A stretch of DNA of 64,000 nucleotides from Flavobacteriales bacterium (GCA_020635795.1 JACJZD010000001.1:1373001-1437000); one strand, 5' to 3'; shown: positions 16,675 to 26,614, counted from the first letter of the stretch. Notes: generated by a model from the letters alone, not told the origin. Numbers and translations: made by a program.

Positions 16675-18633
16675 TTAATTCGCTGTAATTTTAAACTCTG
16701 TTCTACGATTTTCTGCTCGACCTTCGTCTGTTCCATTATCTGCAATTGGCATCGTATCACCATAACCTTTGGTACTCAATCGGTCAGCATTAATACCTTT
16801 TTTAACCAAATATTCAAACACGGCTTTTGCTCTGTTTTCTGACAAAACTTGATTCATTTTTTTATCGCCCACGTTATCGGTATGACCGCCCAACTCAATT
16901 TTCATTTTTGGATTTTTCACTAAAAACGCCACCAATTTATCCAACTCTACTCTCGACCTATCTTTTAAATCAAATTTAGCCGTTTCAAAAAACACATTTT
17001 TAAGCACCACACTCTCTCCAACTTTAATTTTCTTCATCCCAACATTTTTTTCAAATGGTTGAGTAACTGTTCCTCCTGTTAAAGTAAAGTTTTCAGAATG
17101 GAACATATATCCTTCTTGAGAAACATTCAATGCATAATCTTGATTAATTGGTAAACAAACCAAATAAGCACCCGTTTTTTCATCAGCATACGATTGAATA
17201 GCCACTTTTCCAGTTTTTAAATCTATCAATTCAAAACGAGCTGGCAACACTTCTTTTGTTTCTGCATCGTAAACCTTACCCGCTAAATACGTTACCATGT
17301 TTGGTTTTATATTATCTGGCAACTTAAACTTATACAAATCTAAACTACCAAAACCGCCCTCTCTGTCACTTGCAAAATAAGCAAAATTACCTTCAGCATC
17401 TACCAACAAGCTATTCTCATCATTAAAGGTATTGATTGGATAACCCAAATTTACAGGGGTTGACCAAACTCCATTTTCATCTTTTTGTGTCATGTAAATA
17501 TCCAAACCACCCATTCCAACATGCCCGTCAGATGAAAAATAAAGCGTTTTACCATCAGGATGTATAAAAACAGACTCTTCTCTACCAACAGTATTTACCA
17601 CCTCGCTTAAACGCTCTGGAATCGACCAAGTACCTTCTTCACTTAATTCAGAAGTATAAATGTCTTGATTTTTGATTCCACCCCGAGTTTTCAAGCCACG
17701 AACAAAATACAAGGTTTTTCCATCAGAAGAAAAAGAAGGCTGGGTTTCCCAATGCATGGTGTTTATTGGATTGTTTAGGTTTTTAGGATTGGTCCATTTA
17801 CCCCCAATATTATACGCATAAAACAAATCACAACTGCCTAAACCTGTTCTACCTTGCCCATAACCTTCAAATGGGTCTTCACAAGAAGTAAAAATTAAAA
17901 ATTGTCCGTTTGGCGATATGGTTGGAGCACCTTCATTGTTTAAGCTATTTATACCTTGTAAAGGCTGTGCCATCATCCAGTTATTATCATCAAACTTGCT
18001 GATAAAAAAATCTTCGTTATATCCAGAATAAGTGCTTTTATCATTTAATCGTCTTGTAAAAAGTAAGTATTTATTATCTGCTGAAAGGGCTGGAAAATAT
18101 TCTGGAAGCTCTGTATTTACACCTTTTCCAAGATTTATTGGTTCAAACGGAACTGGTTTTTTAATCGCTTCCAATGCAAATTCGCAGTTTTTAATCGCAC
18201 TAATCGCATAAGGCTTCATCATTAAAGGCGAATCTTTAAAGGTCAAATATTTCTCTAAATTTTGTTTGGCCTCCTTATACTTACCCAAATCAAACTGCAA
18301 CAAACCTAACGAAGCATGTGCTTCTGGAAATAAATTTGGATTAATGTTTATTGATTTCTGATAATGTTCAATCGCTTTTTCTGTATTGTTGTTTTCAGTG
18401 TAAACATACGCTAACAACAACTCTGCTTCCGCAAAATTCGGGTCTTTTTCTATTGCCTGAAGCAAACTTAATTCGGCTAAATCGTTTTTTCGCGAATCGT
18501 AATACCCCTTACCTTCTTCATAAAATTTAATAGCCTTTTTATTCTCAGTTCCATACTTTTTTTCTTGTGCTTTACACGATAAAACAGTTAAAAAAATAAA
18601 AAATATAGCAAGGAAATAGGATTGTTTGATCAT
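16675..18633 (-). CDS. OmpA-family lipoprotein with TPR and PD40 beta-propeller repeats
   Basis: Envelope protein that probably links outer membrane and peptidoglycan. Starting at the ATG at 18633 it has a lipoprotein signal (FFIFLTVLSCKAQ, Cys about 20). TPR repeats follow at about 30-150, then WD40-like PD40 repeats at about 165-430 (LLFTRRLND, LYFVRGLKT, LYFSSDGHVGMGGLDIY, AYFASDREGGFGSLDLY), a small carboxypeptidase-regulatory-like fold, and a C-terminal OmpA domain (LGGHTDNVGDKKMNQVLSEN ... GRAENRRTEF). The architecture resembles the T9SS-associated PorE/OmpA-like proteins of Bacteroidota; an involvement in secretion or gliding is inference. A longer start at 18696 would overlap queE and bury the signal peptide, so it was rejected. 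Confidence 0.88.
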   Translation of the reverse strand: MIKQSYFLAIFFIFLTVLSCKAQEKKYGTENKKAIKFYEEGKGYYDSRKNDLAELSLLQAIEKDPNFAEAELLLAYVYTENNNTEKAIEHYQKSININPNLFPEAHASLGLLQFDLGKYKEAKQNLEKYLTFKDSPLMMKPYAISAIKNCEFALEAIKKPVPFEPINLGKGVNTELPEYFPALSADNKYLLFTRRLNDKSTYSGYNEDFFISKFDDNNWMMAQPLQGINSLNNEGAPTISPNGQFLIFTSCEDPFEGYGQGRTGLGSCDLFYAYNIGGKWTNPKNLNNPINTMHWETQPSFSSDGKTLYFVRGLKTRGGIKNQDIYTSELSEEGTWSIPERLSEVVNTVGREESVFIHPDGKTLYFSSDGHVGMGGLDIYMTQKDENGVWSTPVNLGYPINTFNDENSLLVDAEGNFAYFASDREGGFGSLDLYKFKLPDNIKPNMVTYLAGKVYDAETKEVLPARFELIDLKTGKVAIQSYADEKTGAYLVCLPINQDYALNVSQEGYMFHSENFTLTGGTVTQPFEKNVGMKKIKVGESVVLKNVFFETAKFDLKDRSRVELDKLVAFLVKNPKMKIELGGHTDNVGDKKMNQVLSENRAKAVFEYLVKKGINADRLSTKGYGDTMPIADNGTDEGRAENRRTEFKITAN

Positions 18634-18650
18634 GTTGTTCAATTTAACTG

Positions 18651-19304
18651 TTATGGTATTCTCATGTATTTGTGCGTTTGTAAAGAAATGTTCCATTTCG
18701 GATTATTTTTTACATACTCAATTATTGTTGGCAACATTTGTTCCATTTTACTCCATTCGGGCTGCAAATACAATTTACAATCGTTATTTACATGTTTAGA
18801 CTGCTCTTCAGCCCACTTAAAATCATCCTTGTTAAAGATAATAACTTTTAGTTCATGAGCCAATTTGTAATTCTCTTCTAATGGTTTTATGGTCTTTTTT
18901 GGCGACAAACAAATCCAATCCCAAACTCCAGTCAACGGATATGCTCCTGAAGTTTCAATAAATAATTCAACTTGCTCTTTTTTAAGTTTTTGAGAAAGTT
19001 CAGTTAAATTATAAATAGAAGGCTCACCACCCGTTACCACAATACTTTTTGCCGGGAATTTTTTCATGTTCTCTACCACTACATCAATATCTGTAAGCGG
19101 ATGTAAATTCGGGTTCCAGCTTTCTTTTACATCACACCAATGGCAACCCACATCACAACCACCCACACGAATAAAATAAGCAGCCTTACCCGTATTAAAC
19201 CCTTCCCCTTGAATGGTATAAAATTCTTCCATGATGGGAAGTTTTAAGCCTTTTTCAAGCAATGTTTTATCTTGTTCAGTAATTGTTTCTATTGTATTAA
19301 TCAT
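18651..19304 (-). CDS. queE: 7-carboxy-7-deazaguanine synthase QueE
   Basis: Radical-SAM enzyme that converts 6-carboxytetrahydropterin to CDG in queuosine (preQ0) biosynthesis. The [4Fe-4S]-binding triad is C50, C54 and C57 (GGCDVGCHWCD, CX3CX2C). Upstream residues EEFYTIQGEGFNTGKAAYFI are the usual substrate-binding opening, and VVTGGEPSIYNL is the SAM-binding GGE motif. The 217-residue length is normal. No other que genes lie in the window. It is 17 bases upstream of the OmpA/TPR lipoprotein gene and divergent from a small lipoprotein gene. Confidence 0.94.
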   Translation of the reverse strand: MINTIETITEQDKTLLEKGLKLPIMEEFYTIQGEGFNTGKAAYFIRVGGCDVGCHWCDVKESWNPNLHPLTDIDVVVENMKKFPAKSIVVTGGEPSIYNLTELSQKLKKEQVELFIETSGAYPLTGVWDWICLSPKKTIKPLEENYKLAHELKVIIFNKDDFKWAEEQSKHVNNDCKLYLQPEWSKMEQMLPTIIEYVKNNPKWNISLQTHKYMRIP

Positions 19305-19355
19305 AAAATGTAAAAGTAATAATACCTATCTTTATATTTTTAAATAGTTAAGATT

Positions 19356-19901
19356 ATGAAAAGATTCATTTTTCTATTTCTTCTTACGTCTTTTTTTTAC
19401 TCTTGTATTTCGGTTGAGTTTAAGAAGCCTCAACCAATTAAAGGAAAAAAAATAATTCAATTCCCAAATGAATTAATTGGTACTTATTTAAATAGTGATA
19501 ATGACACTATAACCATTGCCAACACTTATTTTAAAGCAACTTCATTAACAATTGAATTGAATAATAATTCAAAACCATCTAATAAAATAGACCTTTCTGA
19601 CAATATATTTCTTAAACAAATGGATAAGAAATATATCCTAAACATGAAAGATGAGAAGAATAAAAGCAATTGGAGCATTATTATCATCAACAAAACGCCA
19701 AACGGATTACTAATAAATACATTTAATGTTGACGACAAGGATTTTTTAACTACTCTAAAAACCATTACAAAAACCGAAGAGCTAAGAGATGAAGACGGTA
19801 AATTAGAAAAAATAATTATAGACCCTTCTGAAAATGAGTTTAAGAAAATTTTAGCTACACCGTCTCTATTTAATAAAAGTGAGATGATAAAGATTAATTA
19901 G
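19356..19901 (+). CDS. Predicted lipoprotein of unknown function (181 aa)
   Basis: The N-terminus MKRFIFLFLLTSFFYSCISV is a lipoprotein signal with Cys at residue 17. The mature part is beta-rich and polar (LIGTYLNSDNDTITIANTYF, LNMKDEKNKSNWSIIIINK), suggesting a small lipocalin- or jelly-like barrel. I do not recognise a family. The stop is one base from the end of the convergent minus-strand gene. A TATCTTTA sequence about 25 bases upstream could be a degenerate -7 element. Confidence 0.7.
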   Translation: MKRFIFLFLLTSFFYSCISVEFKKPQPIKGKKIIQFPNELIGTYLNSDNDTITIANTYFKATSLTIELNNNSKPSNKIDLSDNIFLKQMDKKYILNMKDEKNKSNWSIIIINKTPNGLLINTFNVDDKDFLTTLKTITKTEELRDEDGKLEKIIIDPSENEFKKILATPSLFNKSEMIKIN

Positions 19902-19902
19902 A

Positions 19903-20778
19903 TTAAATACTAAAAACCTTTTCATCAAGCCTACCTCCAAGCGTGAAAAACCCAATATGATAACGTCCTTTGGGTAAAGATTGAACGTTTACACTAAATG
20001 GATGTTTATTGTCTTGTTCTCGAGTAATTGTTTCTGTGCGTATTTGAGCAATGTTAAACTTATCAAAAACCACAATCTTTACCACCACATTTTTAGGTAA
20101 TCTTTTTTCAATATTACCGTGAATTGATTTTGCGACATCAGAAACCAACCCTGAATCGGGCTGAACATACTCAATAGAATACCAAGGCGACATGGTTTTA
20201 GTAAATTGTGCAACAAAATCTTGTAAACGCTCTATAGAATCTCTATTTTCATGAAAAATAGAAGCAATATCACGGTTATTGGTCATTGTCCAAATGGCTT
20301 GTTGCATTGCCGATATAGGGTATTTATTAACCGCCAAATGCTGAGTTAATGCCACGATGTTTTTATCTTTCATTTCTCCAACAATATAACCTTCTCCACT
20401 TGATGGTGAACTTTTGTGCGATTGAGAACAAAAACCAAAAACTTCTTTTTGCTGTTTTTGAGATGGATTTAACACAAACAATTCTTCTTTAACCACCAAA
20501 ATATCTTGCGAATTCGAGTCTAACGACACTAAATTTCTGCCCGATTCTAATTTTAACACCAATCGATTAGGCGATTTATTTTCTACAAGCATATCAATAC
20601 AATTGCCTTGATGCCCACCTTTACTGGTTATAACACAATTTACCATATTACGCTCTAAAGCATCAAAAACAGATAATGCAAATTGATTAGTTGAATTAAA
20701 TTTGGGGCTAAACGATGAAAATATTAGGCAAACAATTAGCAGGGTGCTTTTAAAGCACAGGTCTTTTAAAGGTTTCAT
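19903..20778 (-). CDS. Exported protein of unknown function with thioester-domain-like Cys/QxAIW motif
   Basis: 291-residue protein with an N-terminal hydrophobic export segment (about 9-25). The family is not recognised with certainty. Seen: a beta-rich region with LKLESGRNL and FVLNPSQ, a single FGFCSQ (C117), then GEGYIVGEM and ISAMQQAIWTMTNN (Q159-W163). The QxAIW pattern and preceding Cys resemble bacterial thioester domains, whose Cys and Gln (TQxAIW) form an intramolecular thioester. Here the Thr is replaced by Met. The C-terminal 80 residues look like an all-beta module ending in PKGRYHIGFFTLGGRLDEKV. Whether a thioester forms is speculative. Confidence 0.55.
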   Translation of the reverse strand: MKPLKDLCFKSTLLIVCLIFSSFSPKFNSTNQFALSVFDALERNMVNCVITSKGGHQGNCIDMLVENKSPNRLVLKLESGRNLVSLDSNSQDILVVKEELFVLNPSQKQQKEVFGFCSQSHKSSPSSGEGYIVGEMKDKNIVALTQHLAVNKYPISAMQQAIWTMTNNRDIASIFHENRDSIERLQDFVAQFTKTMSPWYSIEYVQPDSGLVSDVAKSIHGNIEKRLPKNVVVKIVVFDKFNIAQIRTETITREQDNKHPFSVNVQSLPKGRYHIGFFTLGGRLDEKVFSI

Positions 20779-20886
20779 AATAAAGGATTTAGATAGGTCG
20801 GTTTAAACGAATAACGCCGTTTGTTTTCATTTTATTGTAAACCGAGTTTTAAATTTTAATTTTGACAACTAAATATATTCTGCCAA

Positions 20887-21624
20887 ATGAAGAAATACGG
20901 ACTAATCGGACACCCGCTCACCCACTCTTTTTCGAAGAAGTTTTTTACTGAAAAATTTGAAAAAGAACAATTCAACGATTGTCAGTACGATTTGTTTGAT
21001 ATTTCTTCTATAAACGAACTAGCTATTGTTTTAAAAAACAACCCTGATTTAAGAGGTTTAAACGTAACCATTCCATACAAAGAAGTTGTAATGGATGTTT
21101 TAGATGAGATAGATGAAGAGGCTAAAAAAATAGGTGCTGTAAACACGATAAAAATAAAAAACAACAAATTAATTGGTTATAACACCGATTATTTCGGTTT
21201 TAAACAATCTTTAAAACCGTTTTTAGAAATATCGCAAGAACGTGCTTTAATTTTAGGAACAGGAGGTGCTTCTAAGGCTGTTTATCATGCTTTAACTTCA
21301 TTAAACATCAACTGTTTGTTTGTTTCTCGAAATCCTAAAAACGAAAATGAAATTAGTTATGAAGATGTGAACGAATATGTTATTAGAAATCATCAAATAA
21401 TAGTAAACACTACTCCTGTGGGTACTTACCCAAACATCAACGAAAAACCAAACATTGATTACACGCAAATTACCGCCAAACATTTGTTGTACGATTTGGT
21501 GTACAACCCAACTGAAACCCAATTTTTAAAAGAAGGCAAACAGCAAGGTGCCATTGTTTTAAATGGAATGCAAATGCTTCAATTACAAGCCGAAAAAGCT
21601 TGGGAAATTTGGAACGAAAAATAA
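20887..21624 (+). CDS. aroE: Shikimate dehydrogenase (NADP+)
   Basis: Reduces 3-dehydroshikimate to shikimate in the chorismate pathway. Substrate-binding motifs HPLTHSFSKKFF (residues about 8-19) and NVTIPYKE (with the catalytic Lys) are present. The NADP-binding Rossmann loop is LGTGGASKAVYHAL, followed by FVSRNP in place of the common NR(T/S). The C-terminus NGMQMLQLQAEKAWEIW is typical. The 245-residue length is normal. It ends six bases from a convergent outer-membrane protein gene. Confidence 0.95.
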   Translation: MKKYGLIGHPLTHSFSKKFFTEKFEKEQFNDCQYDLFDISSINELAIVLKNNPDLRGLNVTIPYKEVVMDVLDEIDEEAKKIGAVNTIKIKNNKLIGYNTDYFGFKQSLKPFLEISQERALILGTGGASKAVYHALTSLNINCLFVSRNPKNENEISYEDVNEYVIRNHQIIVNTTPVGTYPNINEKPNIDYTQITAKHLLYDLVYNPTETQFLKEGKQQGAIVLNGMQMLQLQAEKAWEIWNEK

Positions 21625-21630
21625 GACTAA

Positions 21631-24096
21631 TTATTTCCCTTGACCAGCACCGCCACCACCGATGTTTAAATTATCACCGGCATCATTATTTTTAACATCA
21701 CGTTTTTGAGAATCGTAATTGATTTTACCAAAATTATAGTTAAAACTAATGTTAATTGATTGTGAAGCCCATCTCCTGTCGTTTCTGTATGAAAAACCAC
21801 CAAGGTTAACACTCTCGTTTGCCCAACGCTGAGTTTTAAAAATATCATTAACCCTCAAGGTTATTCTACCTTTTTCTTTCATTACTGTTTTACTAATAGA
21901 AGCATTTAAACTATACCTCGCTTCGGTCTTGTTTTGGTAAGTAACTTGTGCTCCAGAATACTGTCCTCTCAATTGAAACGACCACGATTTGTTATAAGTG
22001 AAATTAGCTGTTAATTGTGATGACCAACCATAGGTTTGCGATGTAGAATTGGTATTAGCACCATTAATATTCGCTGTCCAAATATTATTGGTATTGTTAA
22101 TTTTTAACCACTTGTAAGCTTTGTAATCTATAGAAGCTTCGCCACCATAGATAAAAGTGGTGGATAAGTTTTGATTACTCGTAACAAAAATGTTGTTTTC
22201 GTTTAAGTAAGTAATCGATTGCTTTTGACCGTTTACTTGTCGGAAATAAACACTCGAATTAAAATTTATTTTATCTCCAAAACGTAAATAGCCCAATTCA
22301 TAAACATCAATAAATTCAGGTTTTAAGTTCGGGTTTCCTTGCCACAAGTTATAAGGGTCGGTGTACGATGCAAATGGATTTACCTCCCAAGTGTTTGGTC
22401 TGTTTATTCTTCTACTGTAGCTAAGCTGTAATTCGTTTTTTTCGTTTGCTTTATATGATAAGTGTGCAGATGGAAATAGGCTTAAATAGTTCTGATTTGA
22501 TTTTTGCTTGGTATTTTGAAGTTCTGTATTAATTATCGTATTCTCTAACCTTGAACCCAATTTAATTCCAAATTTCTTAAATTGTTTACCCAAGGTTGCA
22601 TAAAGAGCATAAACACTTTGCTCATAAAAAAACACATTACTTAAATTGGTATCATTCTTAAATACATTAAAGCTATTTAACGATTCGGAATAAAAATCAT
22701 TATCAATATTTTCAATGGTAGTTCTAGTTCCCAATTCTAATGTTAATGAATCATTTATGGGCAAAACATAATCCACTTTCATGTCTAATTCCGTGTTTTT
22801 GTTTTTCGTAACGGTATTTTGTGCTCTCGGATTTTTGTATTCCATTCCATTACTCAAGTAAAAATGTTCGTTATTATCATTATCCCCATCACTAGTATTA
22901 ATTTCATAATCAATATCCACATCCAAGGTATGCTCTTCACTGTCGAATTGTGTTTGCCAACCAACATTCATGTCGTTTCCACGATAATAATCACCTGTAT
23001 TTGCTAGCCTATCGGAGTACGATTGTCTTACTTTGCCCTCATCATAATAATCGTAATGGTTGTTATCAAAACGATCTCCCATTCCATTCCAACCACTAAT
23101 TTCCATATACAAGGTGTTCTTTTTATTTACATAATAATCCAATCCTCCTGAATACCATAAATTAAGGTTTTTGCTAGCCCCAAAATCTGTCATGGTTTGC
23201 GTATAAGTAGTATCGCTAAAATAATTTCTATCAGAAACACCACTATAACTCCAAACCCCTTGATGATAACCAAAATTGGTGTTTACATTTATTTTATTTT
23301 TTCTGAAACTCAGCCCTAAATTACCGTTGTATCCTGGGTCGCCATTATAACTAGCCCCTAAACCAACATTACCATTCATTCCTCGAGCATTTTCTTTTTT
23401 CATGATTACATTCAAAATACCTGACATGCCTTCGGGGTTATATTTAGCAGACGGATTGGTTACCACCTCTATCCTATCAATTGAACTTGCAGGGATTTGC
23501 TTTAACAACTGTGCTGCATCAATGGTTGATGGTCGCCCATCTATTAAAATCTGAACACTTTGATCACCCCTTAAACTCACTTTATCTTGGTCATCCACAT
23601 CTACCGAAGGCATGTTTTTTAACACATCCAAACCAGTCCCTCCTTGTACGCCAATATCTTTCGATACATTATATACTTTTTTATCAATCTTCACCTCCAT
23701 CAATTCTTTCTCATCCACAAACTCAAACTGCGACATGTTTTTAGCAAATGAAGCTAAATTGATTTCGCCCAAATCAATTAAAGTATTTTCATCTGTGATA
23801 TTGATATTATGAAAAAAGCTTGGTTCGTAACCAATAAAATCTACCTTAACATAAAAATTACCAACTGGTACTTTAATGATTTCAAAAGTCCCAGTAACTG
23901 ATGTAATTCCACCTGTAACCAACGTAGAATCGCTGGTTTTAAACAAGGAAACCGTAGCAAATTCAATACTTGATTGAAGTGATTTATCTTTTACAACACC
24001 GCTCACCACACCTTTATTTTCTTCACTTTGTGCAAACAATATAGTGTCTCCACAAACGAAGAATAAAGAAAAAATGAAGAATTGAATGTATTTCAT
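21631..24096 (-). CDS. TonB-dependent-receptor-like outer membrane beta-barrel protein
   Basis: Outer-membrane protein of the Bacteroidota OMP_b-brl_3/TonB-receptor superfamily. From the ATG at 24096 it has a signal peptide, a CarboxypepD_reg-like domain (GVVSGVVKDKSLQSSIEFAT, about 27-110), a plug-like domain (GLDVLKNMPSVDVDDQDKVS ... RIEVVTNPSAKYNPEGMSGI) and a long barrel. The barrel contains RRINRPNTWEVNPF, SYTDPYNLWQGNPNLKPEF and similar strands. The C-terminus is Gly-rich (IGGGGAGQGK). The substrate is unknown and there is no neighbouring SusD. The upstream TTG at 24126 is rejected because it adds charged residues before the signal peptide. Confidence 0.85.
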   Translation of the reverse strand: MKYIQFFIFSLFFVCGDTILFAQSEENKGVVSGVVKDKSLQSSIEFATVSLFKTSDSTLVTGGITSVTGTFEIIKVPVGNFYVKVDFIGYEPSFFHNINITDENTLIDLGEINLASFAKNMSQFEFVDEKELMEVKIDKKVYNVSKDIGVQGGTGLDVLKNMPSVDVDDQDKVSLRGDQSVQILIDGRPSTIDAAQLLKQIPASSIDRIEVVTNPSAKYNPEGMSGILNVIMKKENARGMNGNVGLGASYNGDPGYNGNLGLSFRKNKINVNTNFGYHQGVWSYSGVSDRNYFSDTTYTQTMTDFGASKNLNLWYSGGLDYYVNKKNTLYMEISGWNGMGDRFDNNHYDYYDEGKVRQSYSDRLANTGDYYRGNDMNVGWQTQFDSEEHTLDVDIDYEINTSDGDNDNNEHFYLSNGMEYKNPRAQNTVTKNKNTELDMKVDYVLPINDSLTLELGTRTTIENIDNDFYSESLNSFNVFKNDTNLSNVFFYEQSVYALYATLGKQFKKFGIKLGSRLENTIINTELQNTKQKSNQNYLSLFPSAHLSYKANEKNELQLSYSRRINRPNTWEVNPFASYTDPYNLWQGNPNLKPEFIDVYELGYLRFGDKINFNSSVYFRQVNGQKQSITYLNENNIFVTSNQNLSTTFIYGGEASIDYKAYKWLKINNTNNIWTANINGANTNSTSQTYGWSSQLTANFTYNKSWSFQLRGQYSGAQVTYQNKTEARYSLNASISKTVMKEKGRITLRVNDIFKTQRWANESVNLGGFSYRNDRRWASQSINISFNYNFGKINYDSQKRDVKNNDAGDNLNIGGGGAGQGK

Positions 24097-24123
24097 GAAA
24101 TTTACTTTCTTTTTTAGATACTC

Positions 24124-24131
24124 CAAATGTA
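24124..24131 (-). promoter_or_regulatory. TAnnTTTG -7 element of the outer-membrane barrel gene
   Basis: On the minus strand TACATTTG lies 27 bases upstream of the ATG at 24096, matching the Bacteroidota -7 consensus. Confidence 0.55.
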
Positions 24132-24243
24132 TAAACCTTACCGGGTAACAACTAACGAATTGTGATTAGCGGTCATAAAAAATGTTAAAAACTTAAACAA
24201 ACATCATTTTATTGCTCAATTAGTTTGTAATAACATGAAATAC

Positions 24244-24251
24244 TACATTTG
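24244..24251 (+). promoter_or_regulatory. TAnnTTTG -7 element of the M61 peptidase gene
   Basis: TACATTTG lies 14 bases before the ATG at 24266. A TTTG at 24224-24227 with a 16-base spacer is a candidate -33 element. Confidence 0.6.
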
Positions 24252-24265
24252 TAAAAAACACTATT

Positions 24266-25975
24266 ATGAAATACAAAGTCTTTCATCAACAGCCCAACAG
24301 TAGATATATTGATATTGAATTTACTATTGACAACGTGAATTCTAACATGCTTCAAATACAACTCCCTGCTTGGCGACCAGGAAGGTATGAATTAGGAAAT
24401 TTTGCCAAAAACATCCAAAAATGGGCGGCTTTTGATGAGAAAGGCAAAAGTTTAAAAAGCGAAAAAGTATCGAAAGACTTGTGGGAAGTGCAGACCAAAG
24501 GAGTTAAATCTGTTACCCTAAAATATAATTATTTTGCGAACGAACTCAATGCTGGTTCTTCTTTTATTGATGATAGTCAATTGTACGTAAATGGTGTAAA
24601 CTGCTTTTTATATGTTCCTGAACGAATTAACGAACCATGTGAATTGGAATTAAATATCCCTAAAAACTTTTCGGTAGCAACGGGGTTAACACCAAAAAGC
24701 AAAAACAAATTTGTAACAAAAGACTTTCACGAGTTAGTTGATTGTCCTTTTATTGCTAGCAACAACCTAAAACACCATTCATTTACTGAGCAAAAAGTGA
24801 ATTTTAATATTTGGTTTAATGGAGAGTGCAAACCCTACTTTAAAAAGCTGGAAACCGATTTTAAAAAATTCTGTAAAGCTCAAATTCAAGCCTTTGGAGG
24901 TTTTCCTGCTAAAGACTACCATTTTTTAATTCAGGTATTGCCTTACAAAGCTTACCACGGAGTTGAACACAGCAATTCTACAGTTATTACAATTGGTCCA
25001 TCATACGATGTTTTTAACAACCCTGATTGGTATAATGAACTATTGGGTGTGAGTTCTCATGAATTGTATCATACATGGAACGTAAAACAAATTCGTCCCA
25101 TCGAAATGTTTCCCTACAATTATACCAAGGAAAACTATTCGCCAATGGGTTATTTATGTGAAGGAGTTACTACTTACATGGGCGATAAGTTTTTGTTTAC
25201 TTCTGGTGTTTTTAACTGGGAACAATATGCTAAAACGTTTAACGAGTTGTTGTTACGTCATTACCACAATACTGCAATCGACAATTATTCTGTTGTTCAA
25301 TCATCGTTAGACACTTGGCTGGATGGTTATGTAAAAGGTGTTCCTGGCAGAAAAACATCTATTTATACCGAAGGAGCGTTAATTGCATTTATAACGGATG
25401 TTTTTATTTTAAAAAGCACTAAAAATGCCAAATCTTTACACGATGTAATGAAAATGCTTTATACCGAGTTTGCAAAAAAAGGAAAAGGCGTTTCTGATGC
25501 TGATTACAAAAATACTGTAGAAAAAATTGCAGGAAAATCGTTTGACAACATTTACAAAAACCTTATTCACGACAAAAAAGATTTTACCCCTTTAATAAAA
25601 AATAACTTAGATTATTTAGGAATTGAATTAACAATAACTCCTACCAACAATTTTAACGAGAGTTATTTAGGTTTTAAAACGCGTTACGAAAATGGAAAAT
25701 GCTTCATCGACAACATTTACCCTAATTCTATTGCAGAACAACAAGGTTTAACCATTAATGATGAAGTTATTGCTATAAACGGATATAAAATAGTTAACGA
25801 TTTAGAGTTGTGGAGCAATTATTTCAATAAAGATGAACAATTTTTAATCGTTAAAAAAGAATTAGGATTAACCGAACCCATTACATTAAAATCGGGAAAA
25901 GAGTTGTTTTTCAAAACTTACCGTATTTCAACCCCAAAAACTACCAATAAAAATTTTGTTAGTTGGAAAAAATAA
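24266..25975 (+). CDS. M61 family metallopeptidase (glycyl-aminopeptidase type) with PDZ domain
   Basis: Zinc aminopeptidase of family M61. The N-terminal beta domain contains LPAWRPGRYELGNFAKNI, a family hallmark. The catalytic HExxH is SSHELYHTWNVKQIRP (about 265-269), with the third ligand Glu in CEGVTTYMGDKF about 30 residues on. A PDZ-like domain closes the protein (IDNIYPNSIAEQQGLTINDE, about 470-550). The 569-residue length is typical. No clear signal peptide is visible, so it is probably cytoplasmic. It is monocistronic, behind a TAnnTTTG promoter. Confidence 0.93.
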   Translation: MKYKVFHQQPNSRYIDIEFTIDNVNSNMLQIQLPAWRPGRYELGNFAKNIQKWAAFDEKGKSLKSEKVSKDLWEVQTKGVKSVTLKYNYFANELNAGSSFIDDSQLYVNGVNCFLYVPERINEPCELELNIPKNFSVATGLTPKSKNKFVTKDFHELVDCPFIASNNLKHHSFTEQKVNFNIWFNGECKPYFKKLETDFKKFCKAQIQAFGGFPAKDYHFLIQVLPYKAYHGVEHSNSTVITIGPSYDVFNNPDWYNELLGVSSHELYHTWNVKQIRPIEMFPYNYTKENYSPMGYLCEGVTTYMGDKFLFTSGVFNWEQYAKTFNELLLRHYHNTAIDNYSVVQSSLDTWLDGYVKGVPGRKTSIYTEGALIAFITDVFILKSTKNAKSLHDVMKMLYTEFAKKGKGVSDADYKNTVEKIAGKSFDNIYKNLIHDKKDFTPLIKNNLDYLGIELTITPTNNFNESYLGFKTRYENGKCFIDNIYPNSIAEQQGLTINDEVIAINGYKIVNDLELWSNYFNKDEQFLIVKKELGLTEPITLKSGKELFFKTYRISTPKTTNKNFVSWKK

Positions 25976-26157
25976 CATTTTTTTCAACTTATTAACATTT
26001 TAAAATTCCCCAATTTTATTGCTCGTTTTGTGATAAAAACATTCATTTTACGTTTTTTTGTTCAAAACATTTATCGTAAAAAAAGTTGCGTTTATCGAAT
26101 AATGTTCTAAATTAGTTTCATCTAACTAATAAATTATTAATCAAAAATTAAAAAATT

Positions 26158-26595
26158 ATGACAGAAGAAACTACACAATCAACTGGTAAAAGACCAGTAT
26201 TCTTAACAGTATTATGTATTTTATCATTTATTGCAGCAGGTTTTGCTGTTTTTGGATACATAACTGTAATCACATTAATGGGTGCTGCCAGCGCTATAAC
26301 TTCAGGTATGGAATCATTGGAAGGAATGGAAGGAATGTCAGCTCTTTCTGCAGCAACTCCTAGTGCTGGAATGACTTGGGCATATGTAATTGTAGGCTTT
26401 TTAACTACTATTGGTGCATTACTTGGCGTTCTTAAAATGTGGAAATTAAAAAAACAAGGTTTCATGATTTATACAGGATCAAGTGTTGTGTCTTTAATCA
26501 TGGGTATTGTTTATAGTGGGTTTAGTGTATTTGGAGCAGTAATTACAATTGCTTTTATAGTAATGTATTATCTGAACGTTAAACACATGAACTAA
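26158..26595 (+). CDS. Small integral membrane protein (145 aa), unknown function
   Basis: Four hydrophobic segments are visible, starting FLTVLCILSFIAAGFAVFGY, then WAYVIVGFLTTIGALLGVLK, YTGSSVVSLIMGIVYSGF and AVITIAFIVMYYL. The loop after the first contains a short Gly/Met/Ser-rich stretch (ESLEGMEGMSALSA). The pattern resembles DUF-type four-helix proteins of Bacteroidota, with no catalytic motif. A strong terminator follows at 26615. It sits upstream of another small membrane protein gene, which may or may not be related. Confidence 0.75.
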   Translation: MTEETTQSTGKRPVFLTVLCILSFIAAGFAVFGYITVITLMGAASAITSGMESLEGMEGMSALSAATPSAGMTWAYVIVGFLTTIGALLGVLKMWKLKKQGFMIYTGSSVVSLIMGIVYSGFSVFGAVITIAFIVMYYLNVKHMN

Positions 26596-26614
26596 TTTTA
26601 AAAAAATTATTCGA

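Noticed and set aside
18634..18696. Longer N-terminus of the OmpA/TPR lipoprotein
   Set aside because: It overlaps queE and places 21 residues before an otherwise perfect lipoprotein signal peptide.
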